Source of the DNA: Candidatus Sulfopaludibacter sp. SbA3
GTDB taxonomy: Bacteria > Pseudomonadota > Alphaproteobacteria > Caulobacterales > Hyphomonadaceae
Reading direction: 5' to 3'
Assembly: GCA_945913285.1 (NCBI GenBank)
Contig: CAMEDD010000002.1
Location: 62,001 to 126,000 of the forward strand
Length of the DNA stretch: 64,000 bases
In this document: positions 1-9,248 of the stretch, in pieces
Position numbering within the stretch: position 1 is the stretch's first letter
Layout: each line of letters opens with the position of its first letter
Notes under the pieces: generated by a model
The model's input: the letters and a program-made list of their open reading frames with translations, nothing else
Told to the model about the DNA's origin: nothing
Database searches by the model: none
Made by a program: the position numbers and the translations under genes

Positions 1-1138
1 TCGAAGGCAGGGCTTCGGCGCCATCTTCCCGGCGGCAGACGTACATGACTGCGAGCCCGCCGCCGACGGCGAATACTTCCGTCGCCTTGCCGATATCCGT
101 CGCGAGCACGAGGTTGCGGCCTTCCGGCCCAAGTTCCACGATATCGATATCGGTCAGGTCCTGCGCGCGCAGCGCGCTGCGGGAGTTGGCGACCGAATTG
201 ACGTCGGCGCACGTCTTTATGCGCGACATGGCTTCCGTCAGCGTTTCTTCCTTCGCATCGGTGGTCACGAGGCGCTTCAGGTCGACCTTCGTTGTCGGCT
301 GGCTCGGCTCGCGCTTGGCGCTGACCTGCAGGATGTAAACGCCGCTCTCCACTTCCACCGGGGTCAGCAGGGCGGGCACGCTGGGCGAGGCAAGCACGGC
401 GGCCGACAGCGCGTCGGACAAGTCATCCGTCGTCACCCATCCCATGTCACCGCCGGTTGCCGCCGTCGGAGCCGAGGAGATGCGCTGCGCGGCGACCCGG
501 AAGTCGGCGCCCTGTTTCAGCTGCGCGATGATGGAATCGGCGGCCTTCAGCGCCTCTACCCGTGTCTCGGGGTCGGGAGCGTAGAGGAAGATTTCGCTGA
601 CGCGGAACTGTGTCTTCTTGGAAGCCGTGCGCAACCGGTTCATCTGGTCATCGACCTGGCTTTCCGAAACCCGGATGCGCGAGCCGTAGAGACCGCTCAT
701 CAGTCGGTTCCAGGCGATATCGGCGCGGATCTGCTCTTCCAGGCTCACAGGGTTGACGCCCGCGGCTTGCAGCTGACTGCGAAGGCCCTCAGCCCCGACG
801 CCCGACTCGGTCGCCATGTCGCTCATTTGCGCGTTGATCTCTTCAGGCTCCACCTTGACTTCAAACTCGGCGACCCGGTCGAGCTGCAGCCGCTCGTCGA
901 TCAGCTGTTCCAGTGCCTGTCCGGTGATCTGCTGGACCTGCTCCTGAGACGGCGCCTGCCGCCCCAAAGTTAGCAGCAGAAGGCGCGCGCGCTGACGAAC
1001 GTCGGAATAGGAAATCGGCTTGTCATTTACGATGGCGGCAATGCCTTCGAGCTGCAGACGGTTTTCTTCCGCCGCCTGGGCCAGCGCGACCGGCGCGCTC
1101 ATGGCCACGAGGGCTGCCATCATCACTGCACGTAACAT
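1..1138 (-). CDS. surA: Periplasmic chaperone/peptidyl-prolyl isomerase SurA (3' end outside window)
   Basis: SurA escorts outer-membrane beta-barrel proteins, LptD among them, through the periplasm. I read 379 codons from an ATG with a GGAGG Shine-Dalgarno about 6 bases upstream. Residues 1-22 form a signal peptide ending ALAQA. A SurA N-domain follows (IAAIVNDKPISYSDV near residue 33), and a parvulin-type rotamase domain lies at about residues 165-265, containing the GGDMGWV motif. The C-terminus runs off the left edge. The gene follows lptD on the same strand after 138 bases, which fits the usual lptD-surA arrangement. Identification rests on domain order and context and is firm. The family is usually a little over 400 residues, so only a short tail is missing. 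Confidence 0.93.
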   Translation of the reverse strand, partial: MLRAVMMAALVAMSAPVALAQAAEENRLQLEGIAAIVNDKPISYSDVRQRARLLLLTLGRQAPSQEQVQQITGQALEQLIDERLQLDRVAEFEVKVEPEEINAQMSDMATESGVGAEGLRSQLQAAGVNPVSLEEQIRADIAWNRLMSGLYGSRIRVSESQVDDQMNRLRTASKKTQFRVSEIFLYAPDPETRVEALKAADSIIAQLKQGADFRVAAQRISSAPTAATGGDMGWVTTDDLSDALSAAVLASPSVPALLTPVEVESGVYILQVSAKREPSQPTTKVDLKRLVTTDAKEETLTEAMSRIKTCADVNSVANSRSALRAQDLTDIDIVELGPEGRNLVLATDIGKATEVFAVGGGLAVMYVCRREDGAEALPS

Positions 1139-1235
1139 TCACGTCCTCCGTGGAATTCTCGCGTCGCGGGAGCCGTTTAGCCGCTTTGCGCAGACCTTAC
1201 AAATCCCGGCTAGCGGCGCAACGCACGAGCACAGT

Positions 1236-1258
1236 AACCTGCCTGAGTATTGCAGGTT
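1236..1258. repeat. 7-bp perfect inverted repeat between lptD and surA
   Basis: AACCTGC and GCAGGTT are separated by 9 bases. In the transcript this gives a 7-bp hairpin just after the lptD stop. No T-run follows on the minus strand, so it is not a canonical terminator. It could be a processing or stability hairpin, or an attenuator that lowers surA expression relative to lptD. Confidence 0.4.
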
Positions 1259-1276
1259 CGACTTGGGCGGTACAGA

Positions 1277-3580
1277 TTAATCGAACTCTTCGGAACCAAA
1301 ATTACCCAGTGATTTCAGGGTAAAGCGGAACTGGAAGTTTTCAGATGGCCCAAGTGTCCGGTCAAACTGCTCGTTCCGGCTGTACACCAGTTCGAAGCGC
1401 GAACAGGGGTCAGAGAATGCGAGGCCGATTTCCTGGCGGGCATTCAGGTTGCCCGCAATGTCGCGCAGCTGGCTGAAGATGACCGAGTAATTCTCGGTCA
1501 CCTGCACTTCGCCGTGAAGGAACACGCCCTCGTCGGGCACGCCGAGCGGGCTGATTCTCTCGTTGATGTTGTAATACTGCGCCACGCCCCGGAACCGCTT
1601 GAGCGAGGTCGAGGCGCGCAGGTCCAGGCGGTTCAGCGCAAACTCAGCATCATCGATCCGCAGCCTGCTGGACAGTTGCAGCGCATTGCCGAAATCCAGC
1701 GACGTCGTCGCCACCCAGTCCGACGAGGTGCCATCGAGGTTCGAGGCGACGTTGAACGCTTCGTCGGCCCGCGAGCGCCAACGCCGGCCGACCTGTGTGC
1801 TCAGTTCCGTGCCGTTCTTCCAGAGCGCCCGTGCGGTGATGCCGGCGCTGATCTTGCCATCGCCTTCATAGAGATCGAAGTTGCCGAAACCGTTGGCGTC
1901 AAACAGCGATGACTCATCGGACTCATAGAGCAGGCTGTCCTCGACGGGAATCGCTGCATCGTTGGCATTCGAGAAGCCCCACGCGCCCATGACGGCGGGC
2001 TCCAGCATGAAGTCCACCGTCTCGCCGGGACGGATCATCGGATAGGCGATCTTGGCGCCCGCATTGCCAACCGCGCGCGACACGTTGCTCTTGCCGCTGA
2101 TCTCTTCGTCCAGCCCATAGAAATCGCCGCGCAGCTCCGCAAACGGCTCGAACGTGAAGCCTCCCGGCAGCAGGTTGAAGTCGCGCCACTCGGCGCCCGC
2201 GCTGACGCGCTGGCTGTCTGCGCCCACATCGCGCCGCAGGACCGCCGAGGAGATGTTCAGGTTTGCGAAGCCATACTTGCCAAGATCCCAGTTCTTTTCC
2301 GCATACAAAAGCGGCGCCACGAAGGGCAGGCGGTCCGCATCGTCCTGGCCGCGCAGGCCCTGTGATTTGAGGATGGCGGCATCGGCGTAAAAGTCATTGC
2401 CCTGGCCCACGGCGAACAGCTGCGACAGCAGGCGTCGCGGCTGGTTCTGATACAGGCCGCGCTTGTCGGTCTGTCCGTCGATGTCATAGCGACGGTCGTA
2501 CAGGTCATCTGTCTGGCTCTCGACGGCAAAGCCCCACAGCCACTCCGGCGTGATTGCAAAAGCGCCGTTCGCATAGACGTGCCCGCGGAATTGCTTCTCG
2601 CCGAACAGGTTGCCATCGCCGTCAAAGTCGGCCTCGTTCGTGGCGCTGGCGTCAATCCGGATAGCGCCGGAATAGAACCGCTTCTTGAAGTCGACGTTCA
2701 GGACGGGGTTCACATTCTCCGGTAGCAGCGGCGCGATCGTGACTTCCGAGCTGTCCGAAATCGCCCAGTAATAGGGCTGCTTGTAGAATGTGCCGATCTT
2801 CGACGACACGCCCACATCCGGTATCAGCAGTCCTGAGCGCCGCTCCGAATTCGGATCCGGGTGCGCGAGGTAAGGCAGGTAGAAGACCGGGATGCCGGCC
2901 ACCTCGACCACCGCATCGCGGTAGGAGATCATCTGGCTGTTCTGGTCCAGCACCGCGCGCCGCGCGCGGATGCTCCAGGTAGGCGTCTTGTCGGTCTCGC
3001 AGACCTCGCAGGACGTGTAGACCATTTGTTCGAGCGCGTTGATTCCGTCCGGCCGGCGCACTGCAGAGCTGGCCGCCACAATGGCGCCTTCGGCCAGCCG
3101 GGCCGAAAAGCCGATCGCATAGCCGTCGGACAAGGTCGTGCCGACTTCCATTTCATCAGCAAACTGTTGGGCGCCGTCCGGATCGGTCACGATGACATTG
3201 CCGATCGCACGGACTTTCTCGGTCGTGCGGTTAAAGACCAGTTTGTCCGCCCGCAGGGTCCGGCCCTGGTAGAGCGCCTCGACATTGCCTTCCGCAACGA
3301 TGCTGTTCTCGCCGGAAATCTCGTAAACCCGGTCGGCCTCCAGGATCACGCTTTCACTGGGAGTTTCGGTCGCGGCCTCGGCCGATGGGCCGGGCGTAAT
3401 CTCCGTCACCGAGCCGGGCAGGCGCACCGCAGCGTCCAAGTCCGCCGTTGCAGCGGGAGACGCCGCCCTGTCGGCCACCGTTGCCTCTTGAGCCTGCGCG
3501 TGCGCAGCGAGCGGCAGCACGGCCGAAAATCCGGCGAGCAGCGCATACTGGGACCAGAAAGCCAAAGGTTCGACCCTCAC
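1277..3580 (-). CDS. lptD: LPS-assembly outer-membrane protein LptD
   Basis: LptD is the outer-membrane translocon that, with LptE, inserts lipopolysaccharide into the outer leaflet. The chosen GTG start (767 aa) gives a clean signal peptide (hydrophobic core LLAGFSAVLPLAAHA, cleavage near residue 28). The open frame continues upstream to 3850, but that stretch is Arg/Pro-rich and unlike a signal sequence. An OstA/LptA-like beta-jellyroll domain covers about residues 75-175 (ILEADRVYEISGENSIVAEG), followed by the LptD barrel, which starts with the conserved ...VFYLPYLAHPDPNSERRSG block. Two cysteines near residues 191 and 194 and one near the C-terminus (DPCSRFEL) could form the N-to-C disulfides known for this family. 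surA lies downstream. lptF and lptG, often upstream, are 29 kb away here. Confidence 0.93.
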   Translation of the reverse strand: MRVEPLAFWSQYALLAGFSAVLPLAAHAQAQEATVADRAASPAATADLDAAVRLPGSVTEITPGPSAEAATETPSESVILEADRVYEISGENSIVAEGNVEALYQGRTLRADKLVFNRTTEKVRAIGNVIVTDPDGAQQFADEMEVGTTLSDGYAIGFSARLAEGAIVAASSAVRRPDGINALEQMVYTSCEVCETDKTPTWSIRARRAVLDQNSQMISYRDAVVEVAGIPVFYLPYLAHPDPNSERRSGLLIPDVGVSSKIGTFYKQPYYWAISDSSEVTIAPLLPENVNPVLNVDFKKRFYSGAIRIDASATNEADFDGDGNLFGEKQFRGHVYANGAFAITPEWLWGFAVESQTDDLYDRRYDIDGQTDKRGLYQNQPRRLLSQLFAVGQGNDFYADAAILKSQGLRGQDDADRLPFVAPLLYAEKNWDLGKYGFANLNISSAVLRRDVGADSQRVSAGAEWRDFNLLPGGFTFEPFAELRGDFYGLDEEISGKSNVSRAVGNAGAKIAYPMIRPGETVDFMLEPAVMGAWGFSNANDAAIPVEDSLLYESDESSLFDANGFGNFDLYEGDGKISAGITARALWKNGTELSTQVGRRWRSRADEAFNVASNLDGTSSDWVATTSLDFGNALQLSSRLRIDDAEFALNRLDLRASTSLKRFRGVAQYYNINERISPLGVPDEGVFLHGEVQVTENYSVIFSQLRDIAGNLNARQEIGLAFSDPCSRFELVYSRNEQFDRTLGPSENFQFRFTLKSLGNFGSEEFD

Positions 3581-3728
3581 TCTGCCGTCGTTAAGCGCGG
3601 GCTGCCTTCCCCTGCAGGACCCGTGCGGCGTTTCAAGAGGCTTAGAGTCGATCCAGCGGGCCGTCCAGCCATGCGGCGGCCCGGTCCTGCTTTTGGGCCC
3701 GGAGCCGGTGCATGCGGGCCACAGAGAC

Positions 3729-4438
3729 TCAAACCGCCCGCGCGACCGGCCCGCCCGGGTAGGAAACCGCCTCACCCGCGATTTCAAGCTCCAGCAGCAC
3801 CGCATTGCTCCGGGCCGCCGCAAGGCCCGCGGCCCGTGGACGCCCGTCAATCGGCATCGGATTGGGGCTCATCGCCTTGCGTACCCGGGCCATCTGGTCG
3901 ACTCTCCGCGGCCCCTGCGCCGCTTCCGGCAGGCAAGCCGGCGGAGGCGGGGCCGCCACGTACCGTGGTGGCAGGCCCGTCGGCACTTCCAGCACATCCC
4001 CCGCACCGCGTACCCGCGCCGCGCCCTGCCGGCTGAGCCCGTCGGTTGCGGCCGCGCCCGGGTCCAACGGCGAGCCGGGCACCGCCATCACCTGGCGGCC
4101 CTGTTTTCCGGCTATTGGCGCCGAAATCAGCGGGCCCGGTCGCTCCGCGGCTTCGACCACCACCACACCGCGCGCGATCTCTCGCCCCGCCCCGAGGCGT
4201 TCCGCGCGCCTATCCGCTCTGTCGCGGCAATCTCGTCCTCGATGGAAGCGGGTGAGGGCAACTCAACCCGGCGCCCCTTCGCCACCCGGCTCGCAATGTC
4301 CGGCAAGGCCGCCAGCGCGTCCGTCGCATTGCCGAACCGCTCGATCAGCCGCGCAAATGTCTGCGGTCCGATATTCGGTGTACGCACGAGGCGAACTCAG
4401 TCGCGGCGCTCAGCATCACTGAGCTGTCTGAGGCTCAT
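3729..4438 (-). pseudogene. dprA: dprA (DNA-processing protein A) pseudogene: nonsense codon, internal deletion, frameshift
   Basis: DprA loads RecA on incoming single-stranded DNA during transformation. The start ATG overlaps the plsY stop (ATGA) and reads MSLRQLSDAERRD, then TGA at 4397-4399, where relatives have a Trp codon. The same frame continues with RTPNIGPQTFARLIERFG (SAM/HhH-like domain) to IGARNASGRG. From there it jumps almost directly, with a frame change near 4160-4190, to ARGVVVVEAAERPGPLISAP and AVPGSPLDP of the C-terminal Rossmann core. About 120-150 residues of the central DNA/nucleotide-binding fold are missing. A winged-helix tail (LLELEIAGEAVSYPGG) is still readable. Three independent lesions make this a firm pseudogene call. 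The plsY-dprA coupling is intact, but the next gene is lptD rather than topA. Confidence 0.9.
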
Positions 4439-5055
4439 TCTTCGGGCTTGGCTTTCGGTGTGCCGAAGCGCGGCTCCGTGCCTTTGATCAGCCGGCCAAG
4501 ATTTGCCCGGTGCGTCCAGAACACGAACACCGACAGAAGGGTGAGGCCGCCAAGGATCACCGGATTGCGCTCGCCCATCATGTAGGTTCCCGGCGGCACC
4601 GCCACCGCCGCCGTCAGCGCTGCCAGCGACGAAATCCGCGTCAGCGCAAACAGGCCCAGCCAGATCGGCGCGGCAATCACCAGACCCTTCAACGGCGTCA
4701 CGAACACCAGCAGGCCGGCGTAAGTCGCAATGCCCTTGCCGCCCTTGAAGTTCAGCCAGACCGGATAGCAATGCCCGATAAACGCCGCCGCGCCGGCCAT
4801 AAAACCCACTTCGCGCCCGGCCACCTGCGTAAATGCAAACGCCGCCAGACCCGCCTTCAGGCTATCCAGCAAAAGCGTCGCCAGCGCGAGGTCCTTGCGC
4901 CCCATCCGCAGCACATTGGTCGCGCCGATATTGCCCGAGCCAATCGCGCGAATATCGCCGAGGCCCGCCGCCCGCGTGATGACGAGGCCGAACGGGATCG
5001 ACCCGGCGAGATACCCCGCCGCCGATGCCAAAGCATAGAGTGCCCATTCCGGCAT
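4435..5055 (-). CDS. plsY: Glycerol-3-phosphate acyltransferase PlsY (acyl-phosphate dependent)
   Basis: PlsY transfers the acyl group of acyl-phosphate to glycerol-3-phosphate, the first step of phospholipid synthesis, in the inner membrane. The 206-aa protein has about five to seven hydrophobic segments and the family's three cytoplasmic motifs: SGNIGATNVLR near residue 40, FKGGKGIAT near residue 103, and THRANLGRLIKG near residue 182. The length is normal for the family. The stop overlaps the start of the dprA pseudogene, so the dead gene still sits in a coupled position. Upstream lies a 450-base stretch of decayed sequence before the dihydroorotase-like gene. Confidence 0.95.
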   Translation of the reverse strand: MPEWALYALASAAGYLAGSIPFGLVITRAAGLGDIRAIGSGNIGATNVLRMGRKDLALATLLLDSLKAGLAAFAFTQVAGREVGFMAGAAAFIGHCYPVWLNFKGGKGIATYAGLLVFVTPLKGLVIAAPIWLGLFALTRISSLAALTAAVAVPPGTYMMGERNPVILGGLTLLSVFVFWTHRANLGRLIKGTEPRFGTPKAKPEE

Positions 5056-5093
5056 ATGTCGCTGTCCCTCGCGTCCCAGTCGCGCCAGGTTTT

Positions 5094-5125
5094 AGGGGGC
5101 CTACAAGACCGGAGCAAGGCCCCCT
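5094..5125. repeat. 8-bp perfect inverted repeat upstream of plsY
   Basis: AGGGGGCC pairs with GGCCCCCT across 16 bases, about 40-70 bases before the plsY start. Neither strand has a T-run after the hairpin, so it is not an intrinsic terminator. It could be a leader hairpin affecting plsY expression. Confidence 0.4.
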
Positions 5126-5138
5126 CGGTAGGTCGGCG

Positions 5139-5480
5139 TCAAGCGGCCGCCGGCTTGGGTTGCGGCAGGAACGGTCGCACCGCCGCCATCGCCCGGTCCA
5201 TGTAAATTTGCGTCCCGCCTGCTGGCGCCGCGTAGTCTGTGGCCGCTTCTGCGTCCTCTACGCTTGCCTCGCGTGCGATCATCCAGGCCGCCAGGTATTG
5301 CGATGACAGGCAGCCTCCCGCGGTCGCGGCAGTCTCGTGATATGCGCTTTCCAGCCCTTGTCGTTCAGCCGGATCAGGATCGCCGCCGCAACAACCAGCC
5401 GAGCGCGTTGAAAACCTCGAACGTCAATAACGCCGTCTGCATAGTCTGTTCCAGCAAGTCCCCGTCCGCGGCTCTTGCAT
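5139..5480 (-). pseudogene. Decayed coding remnant between pyrC-like gene and plsY
   Basis: This 450-base interval has no intact ORF. On the minus strand, coding-like sequence passes through three frames in turn: about 5390-5480 (DLLEQTMQTALLTFEVFNAL), about 5310-5400 (ARLVVAAAILIRLNDKGWKA), and 5139-5350 (GLESAYHETAATAGG... ending RAMAAVRPFLPQPKPAAA and a TGA). The composition is protein-like (amphipathic, few rare residues), which suggests a single ancestral gene broken by at least two frameshifts. I cannot assign a family. The alternative is a chance pattern in GC-rich DNA. The remnant lies in the same decayed neighbourhood as dprA. Confidence 0.35.
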
Positions 5481-5506
5481 GCGGCCAGGGCCGCTGAAAA
5501 GTGGAC

Positions 5507-6787
5507 CTACCGTTCGAACACAGTCCGGCCGCCCACAAACGTCCGCATCACACGGCCCTGGAGCCTGCGCCCGTCAAACGGTGAGTTCTTCGAGCGCGAC
5601 AAGAGATGATCGCGGTCACACAGCCAGGGCTTTCCCGGATCGAACAGGATCAGGTCCGCTGGCGCGCCTTCGGCAATCCGGCCCTGAGGCAGGCCGAGGA
5701 TCGAGGCGGGGCCGATGGTCACCGGCGCGAGCGCTTCCAGCAGGCTGAAACAGCCCTCCGCCGCCAGCGTCATCAGGCAGGGCAGCACCGTCTCAAGCCC
5801 CGCTGCGCCAAATGCCGCCTCGCCAAACGGCAGGCGCTTTTCCTCCGGAGGCTGAGGATCATGCGCCGACACCACGGCATCAATCGCGCCAGACTGGACG
5901 GCACGGATTAACCCCCCCCGCATCCTCTCGGTCCGGAAAGGCGGGTTCACCTTGCAATAGGTGAGATAGTCGCCAACATCGAGTTCATTGAAGAACAGCG
6001 AATGCGCCGCCACGGTCACGAACACTTTCGCGCCGCTCTGTTTTGCATTCCGCACCTCGTCCAGCGTCCGCTCGCTCGTCACCTGGTCGAGGATCAGCGT
6101 GCATCCCGTTTGCTGCGCGAGGATCGTGTCACGCATCGCGCCAATCCACTCCGCCTCCACCGGAATGCCGGACAATCCATGCCGCGCGGCAAAATCGCCT
6201 GCGTTCATCACGCCGTTACCCGCCAGCGTATGATCATCTGGCCGCGACATGACAATCGCGCCCCGGCTCGCCGCATAGGTCATCACGCGTTTCATCACCT
6301 GCGCGCTCGCCACCGGCCAGTCGCCATTCGTGAACAGCACCGCGCCTGCCTCAGCCATCAGTCCGATCTCGGACATCGCCTCTCCGGCAAGGCCCACGGT
6401 CAGCCCGCCCGCAGGATAAACCCTCGCAAACGCTGTCTCTCGCCCGCGCTCGGCGATGAACTGCACCAGCGCGACATCATCGATCACCGGCCGCGTATCC
6501 GGCATCACGACAAGGCTCGTGATGCCGCCGCTCAGCGCCGCGCGTGAAGCCGTCGCCAGCGTCTCCTTGTGCTCCTCGCCCGGCTCGCCCGTCTTGGCGC
6601 GCAAGTCGATCAGCCCCGGCGCAAGGCACAGCCCGCCGGCATCGATCGTTTCCTTTGCGTTCTTGAACGACACACCCGTCCCGGTACGGAATTCCTTGAT
6701 CACGCCCTTGTCGATGAACACGCCGCCGATGGCATCCGTGCCCGTCGCTGGATCCAGCAGGCGCGCGTTGACAATCTGAAGGCTCAT
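5507..6787 (-). CDS. pyrC: Dihydroorotase-like protein without metal ligands (PyrC'/PyrX type, partner of PyrB)
   Basis: This 426-aa protein belongs to the amidohydrolase/dihydroorotase family (N-terminal composite strand, LAPGLIDL at residues 55-62, VVMPDT near 98). The canonical metal site is absent: the DxHxH motif after PGLID reads D-L-R-A-K (residues 61-65), the following REPG is GEPG, and the late TDHAP motif reads SAHDP. Known non-catalytic dihydroorotase homologues sit next to pyrB in several proteobacteria and act as structural partners of aspartate transcarbamoylase. The ATGA overlap with pyrB here fits that role. I infer that this gene does not supply dihydroorotase activity and that an active enzyme is encoded elsewhere. 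Automated annotation would probably call it dihydroorotase. Confidence 0.88.
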   Translation of the reverse strand: MSLQIVNARLLDPATGTDAIGGVFIDKGVIKEFRTGTGVSFKNAKETIDAGGLCLAPGLIDLRAKTGEPGEEHKETLATASRAALSGGITSLVVMPDTRPVIDDVALVQFIAERGRETAFARVYPAGGLTVGLAGEAMSEIGLMAEAGAVLFTNGDWPVASAQVMKRVMTYAASRGAIVMSRPDDHTLAGNGVMNAGDFAARHGLSGIPVEAEWIGAMRDTILAQQTGCTLILDQVTSERTLDEVRNAKQSGAKVFVTVAAHSLFFNELDVGDYLTYCKVNPPFRTERMRGGLIRAVQSGAIDAVVSAHDPQPPEEKRLPFGEAAFGAAGLETVLPCLMTLAAEGCFSLLEALAPVTIGPASILGLPQGRIAEGAPADLILFDPGKPWLCDRDHLLSRSKNSPFDGRRLQGRVMRTFVGGRTVFER

Positions 6788-7731
6788 GCCCGGCCTCCTG
6801 CCAGCAGGTGCAGCACCGCTTCGCGCACCGCCACGCCCATCTCCACCTGCTGCGTGATCACAGACCGCGTCCCATCCGCGATCGAGCTCTCGATCTCAAC
6901 CCCCCGGTTCATCGGTCCAGGGTGCATCACGATTGCGTCCTCCTTCGCCAGCGCCAGCCGGTCCGCCGTCAGCCCGAAATATCGGAAATACTCCCGCTGG
7001 CTCGGCAGGAAGCTGCCATTCATGCGCTCCAGTTGCAGGCGCAGCATCATCACGACATCCGCGCCCGGCAGCACACGGTCAAAGTCCGTGCCCGCACTTT
7101 CCGCGCCCCATGTGTCCGTACCCGGAGGGATCAGCGTACGCGGACCGCACAGGTGCACGCGGGCGCCCAGCAGGTGCAGCGCCATCGTCGTCGAGCGCGC
7201 GACGCGGCTATGCGCAATGTCGCCGCAGATCACGACCTTGAGACCCTCGATGCGCCCCTTGGTGCGCCGGATGGTCAGCAGGTCCAGCAGCGCCTGCGTC
7301 GGGTGCTCATGCGTGCCATCGCCCGCATTCAGCACCGCGCAGTCTACTTTCCGCGACAAGAGCTTCGCCCCGCCCGACGCCGAATGCCGGATCACCAGCG
7401 CGTCCGGTTTCATTGCGTTCAGCGTCATCGCCGTGTCAATCAGCGTCTCGCCCTTCTTCACGCTCGAATTGCCGACCGGCATCGATATCACATCGGCCCC
7501 CAGCCGCCGCGCAGCGATTTCAAAGCTTGAAAGCGTCCGCGTGGAGTTCTCGAAAAACAGGTTCACGACGGTCTTGCCGGTCAGGATCGGCTCCGGCCGC
7601 CGACCCGCGCGCGTGGCCTCGGCATAGGTGTCCGCCAGGTCCAATATGTGAGCAATATCAAGGGGATGAAGGCCTTCGATTCCGAGCAGGTGGTCATGCC
7701 GGAAGGTGTAGTCTGCGTGCGCCGCTGCCAT
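6784..7731 (-). CDS. pyrB: Aspartate carbamoyltransferase catalytic subunit
   Basis: PyrB condenses carbamoyl phosphate with aspartate in the second step of pyrimidine synthesis. The protein has the carbamoyl-phosphate loop FFENSTRT, the [15 protein letters not shown] block and the C-terminal [12 protein letters not shown] signature. I chose the ATG at 7731 (315 aa) because it has a GAAGGGG ribosome-binding site and gives the usual length. The open frame extends 17 codons further only through a TTG. The stop overlaps the start of the dihydroorotase-like gene (ATGA), so the two are translationally coupled. The AEC transporter gene ends 55 bases upstream. Confidence 0.96.
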   Translation of the reverse strand: MAAAHADYTFRHDHLLGIEGLHPLDIAHILDLADTYAEATRAGRRPEPILTGKTVVNLFFENSTRTLSSFEIAARRLGADVISMPVGNSSVKKGETLIDTAMTLNAMKPDALVIRHSASGGAKLLSRKVDCAVLNAGDGTHEHPTQALLDLLTIRRTKGRIEGLKVVICGDIAHSRVARSTTMALHLLGARVHLCGPRTLIPPGTDTWGAESAGTDFDRVLPGADVVMMLRLQLERMNGSFLPSQREYFRYFGLTADRLALAKEDAIVMHPGPMNRGVEIESSIADGTRSVITQQVEMGVAVREAVLHLLAGGRA

Positions 7732-7786
7732 GAAGGCCCCTTCGATTTGCGGCGGTTTAGGCGCGATTCCGGCCCCGGGCAAGCCT

Positions 7787-8713
7787 TCAGGCCGCCCCCA
7801 ACCAAAGGATCACCAACCAGGTCAGCGGCAAGGTCAGCGCCGCCAGCAGCGTCTGCGCCGCTATGAAGTTCGCCGCCAGGCCTGCATCCCCCCCAAGCTC
7901 CCGTGCCAGCACATAGGAGTTGGGCGCCGTCGGCGTCGCCGCGCAGATCAGCGCGATCGCCAACGGCAAACCGCTGAGCCCGATCGCCAGCCCCACCGCC
8001 AGCGTCAGCGCCGGCAAACCCACGAGCCGCACCAGCGACCAGGTAAACGTCTTCAGTCCCGCCTGCTTCAGCGCGCCCAGGTCCACGCCTGCACCCGCGC
8101 TCAGGAGGCCCAGCGCGATCGCCGCATTCGCCAGCATCTTCAGCGTCTCGTCGGCAATCACCGGCAGGCGCACATGAAAACTCGCAAGGCCGATCCCGAT
8201 CAGGCACGCATAGATGAGCGGATTGCGCGTCAGCGCCAGCAGCGGCCGGGGCTTCGTGCCCTGCGGGCGCTCGGCATGGCTCACCAGTGCGTATACGGAG
8301 ATTATGTTCGCGAGCGGGATCATCGCCGCCGCCGCAAGGCTGACGAGCGCCAATCCCTCATCGCCGAACAGCAACCCGCCCAGCGACAGCCCGATGATCG
8401 TGTTCCAGCGTACGTTTGACTGCACGATCGTGCCGATCGCAGGCTGGCTCATTCCCGGCCACAGCCGCGCCGTCAGCCCGAACGCCCCCAGGAGCACCTG
8501 CGCCGCCACCAGCGCGCCCAGCATCAGCCATGGCGCGCCATCAAACTCCGCATTCGCGAGCGCCCGGATGATCAGGGCAGGGAGCAGGATCAGGAACGAC
8601 AACCGGTCCAGCGCCCGGAACGCCTCGGCCGGCACCAGGCCGCGCCGTGCAAGGAACTGCCCCAGTCCGACAATCAGGATCACCGGCAACAGCGCCGTCA
8701 GGAATGCGCTCAA
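7787..8713 (-). CDS. AEC-family transporter (auxin efflux carrier / malonate permease-like)
   Basis: This 308-aa integral membrane protein has about ten hydrophobic helices in two five-helix repeats, typical of the bacterial AEC (MdcF-like) family. The helix-breaking motifs [11 protein letters not shown] in the first half and [16 protein letters not shown] in the second are characteristic. Substrates are usually small organic anions, and the specific one cannot be read here. The start is TTG, overlapping the ruvX stop as TTGA, with a strong GGAGG 8 bases upstream. No ATG exists in the first 90 codons, so the TTG is well supported. It lies in a ruvX-AEC-pyrB-pyrC run, probably one transcript. 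Confidence 0.88.
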   Translation of the reverse strand: MSAFLTALLPVILIVGLGQFLARRGLVPAEAFRALDRLSFLILLPALIIRALANAEFDGAPWLMLGALVAAQVLLGAFGLTARLWPGMSQPAIGTIVQSNVRWNTIIGLSLGGLLFGDEGLALVSLAAAAMIPLANIISVYALVSHAERPQGTKPRPLLALTRNPLIYACLIGIGLASFHVRLPVIADETLKMLANAAIALGLLSAGAGVDLGALKQAGLKTFTWSLVRLVGLPALTLAVGLAIGLSGLPLAIALICAATPTAPNSYVLARELGGDAGLAANFIAAQTLLAALTLPLTWLVILWLGAA

Positions 8714-9177
8714 CGCCCTGCCTCCAGACGCTCCAGTGCAGACCGCAGGATCATGGCCGCCGCCATCGCATCTATCCGGTCGGACCGGCGCTGGTCTGTG
8801 AACGACATTTCGCGCATCACCTCGTCGGCCGCCACCGTCGAGTACCGCTCGTCCTGAAACGCTACCGGCACGTCGCGCACCTTTAGCAGGTTCGACACCA
8901 GCGTCCGCACGGACTGCACCCGCGGACCCTGTCCGCCGCCCACATTCAGCGGCAACCCCACCACAAGCCCTGCGCCCTTGCGCTCTTCATACACGTCGAA
9001 AAACCGCGCCAGCGCCGGCGCCAGCTTCAGCTTGGGGATCGTCTCCACCGGGCTGCACAGGATGCGGCTGAGATCGGTCGCCGCCACGCCAATCGTCTTC
9101 GTGCCCGGATCGAGGCCGATCAGGACGCCCTTCGCGGGCAGGTCGAACAGGTCAACAACAGGCATCCCGGGGCACAT
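8710..9177 (-). CDS. ruvX: Putative pre-16S rRNA nuclease / Holliday junction resolvase-like protein (YqgF)
   Basis: This 155-aa RNase H-fold protein is of the YqgF/RuvX family, implicated in 16S rRNA 5'-end maturation. Conserved sites are visible: [14 protein letters not shown] near residue 20 (first acidic residue), [10 protein letters not shown] near 74, FQDERYST near 107, and [11 protein letters not shown] near 135 (last acidic residue). The ATG at 9177 is preceded by AAGG with 4-base spacing; a second ATG four codons in is also possible. It is divergent from gatC, so the 70-base gap probably holds both promoters. It is coupled to the AEC gene by TTGA. Confidence 0.92.
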   Translation of the reverse strand: MCPGMPVVDLFDLPAKGVLIGLDPGTKTIGVAATDLSRILCSPVETIPKLKLAPALARFFDVYEERKGAGLVVGLPLNVGGGQGPRVQSVRTLVSNLLKVRDVPVAFQDERYSTVAADEVMREMSFTDQRRSDRIDAMAAAMILRSALERLEAGR

Positions 9178-9248
9178 ACGACCTTGAAGCGGCTTTGCCT
9201 ATGGCGTAATCCGGCCACTGCCCGATGGGCCCGCCCAAGGAACCGACC

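Noticed and set aside
2861-4036. Long plus-strand ORF (391 aa) opposite lptD and dprA
   Set aside because: Arg/Pro/Gly-rich antisense shadow in GC-rich DNA; the minus strand carries recognisable LptD and DprA sequence.
5094-5125. Inverted repeat before plsY considered as a terminator
   Set aside because: No T-run follows the hairpin in either direction; kept only as a repeat.
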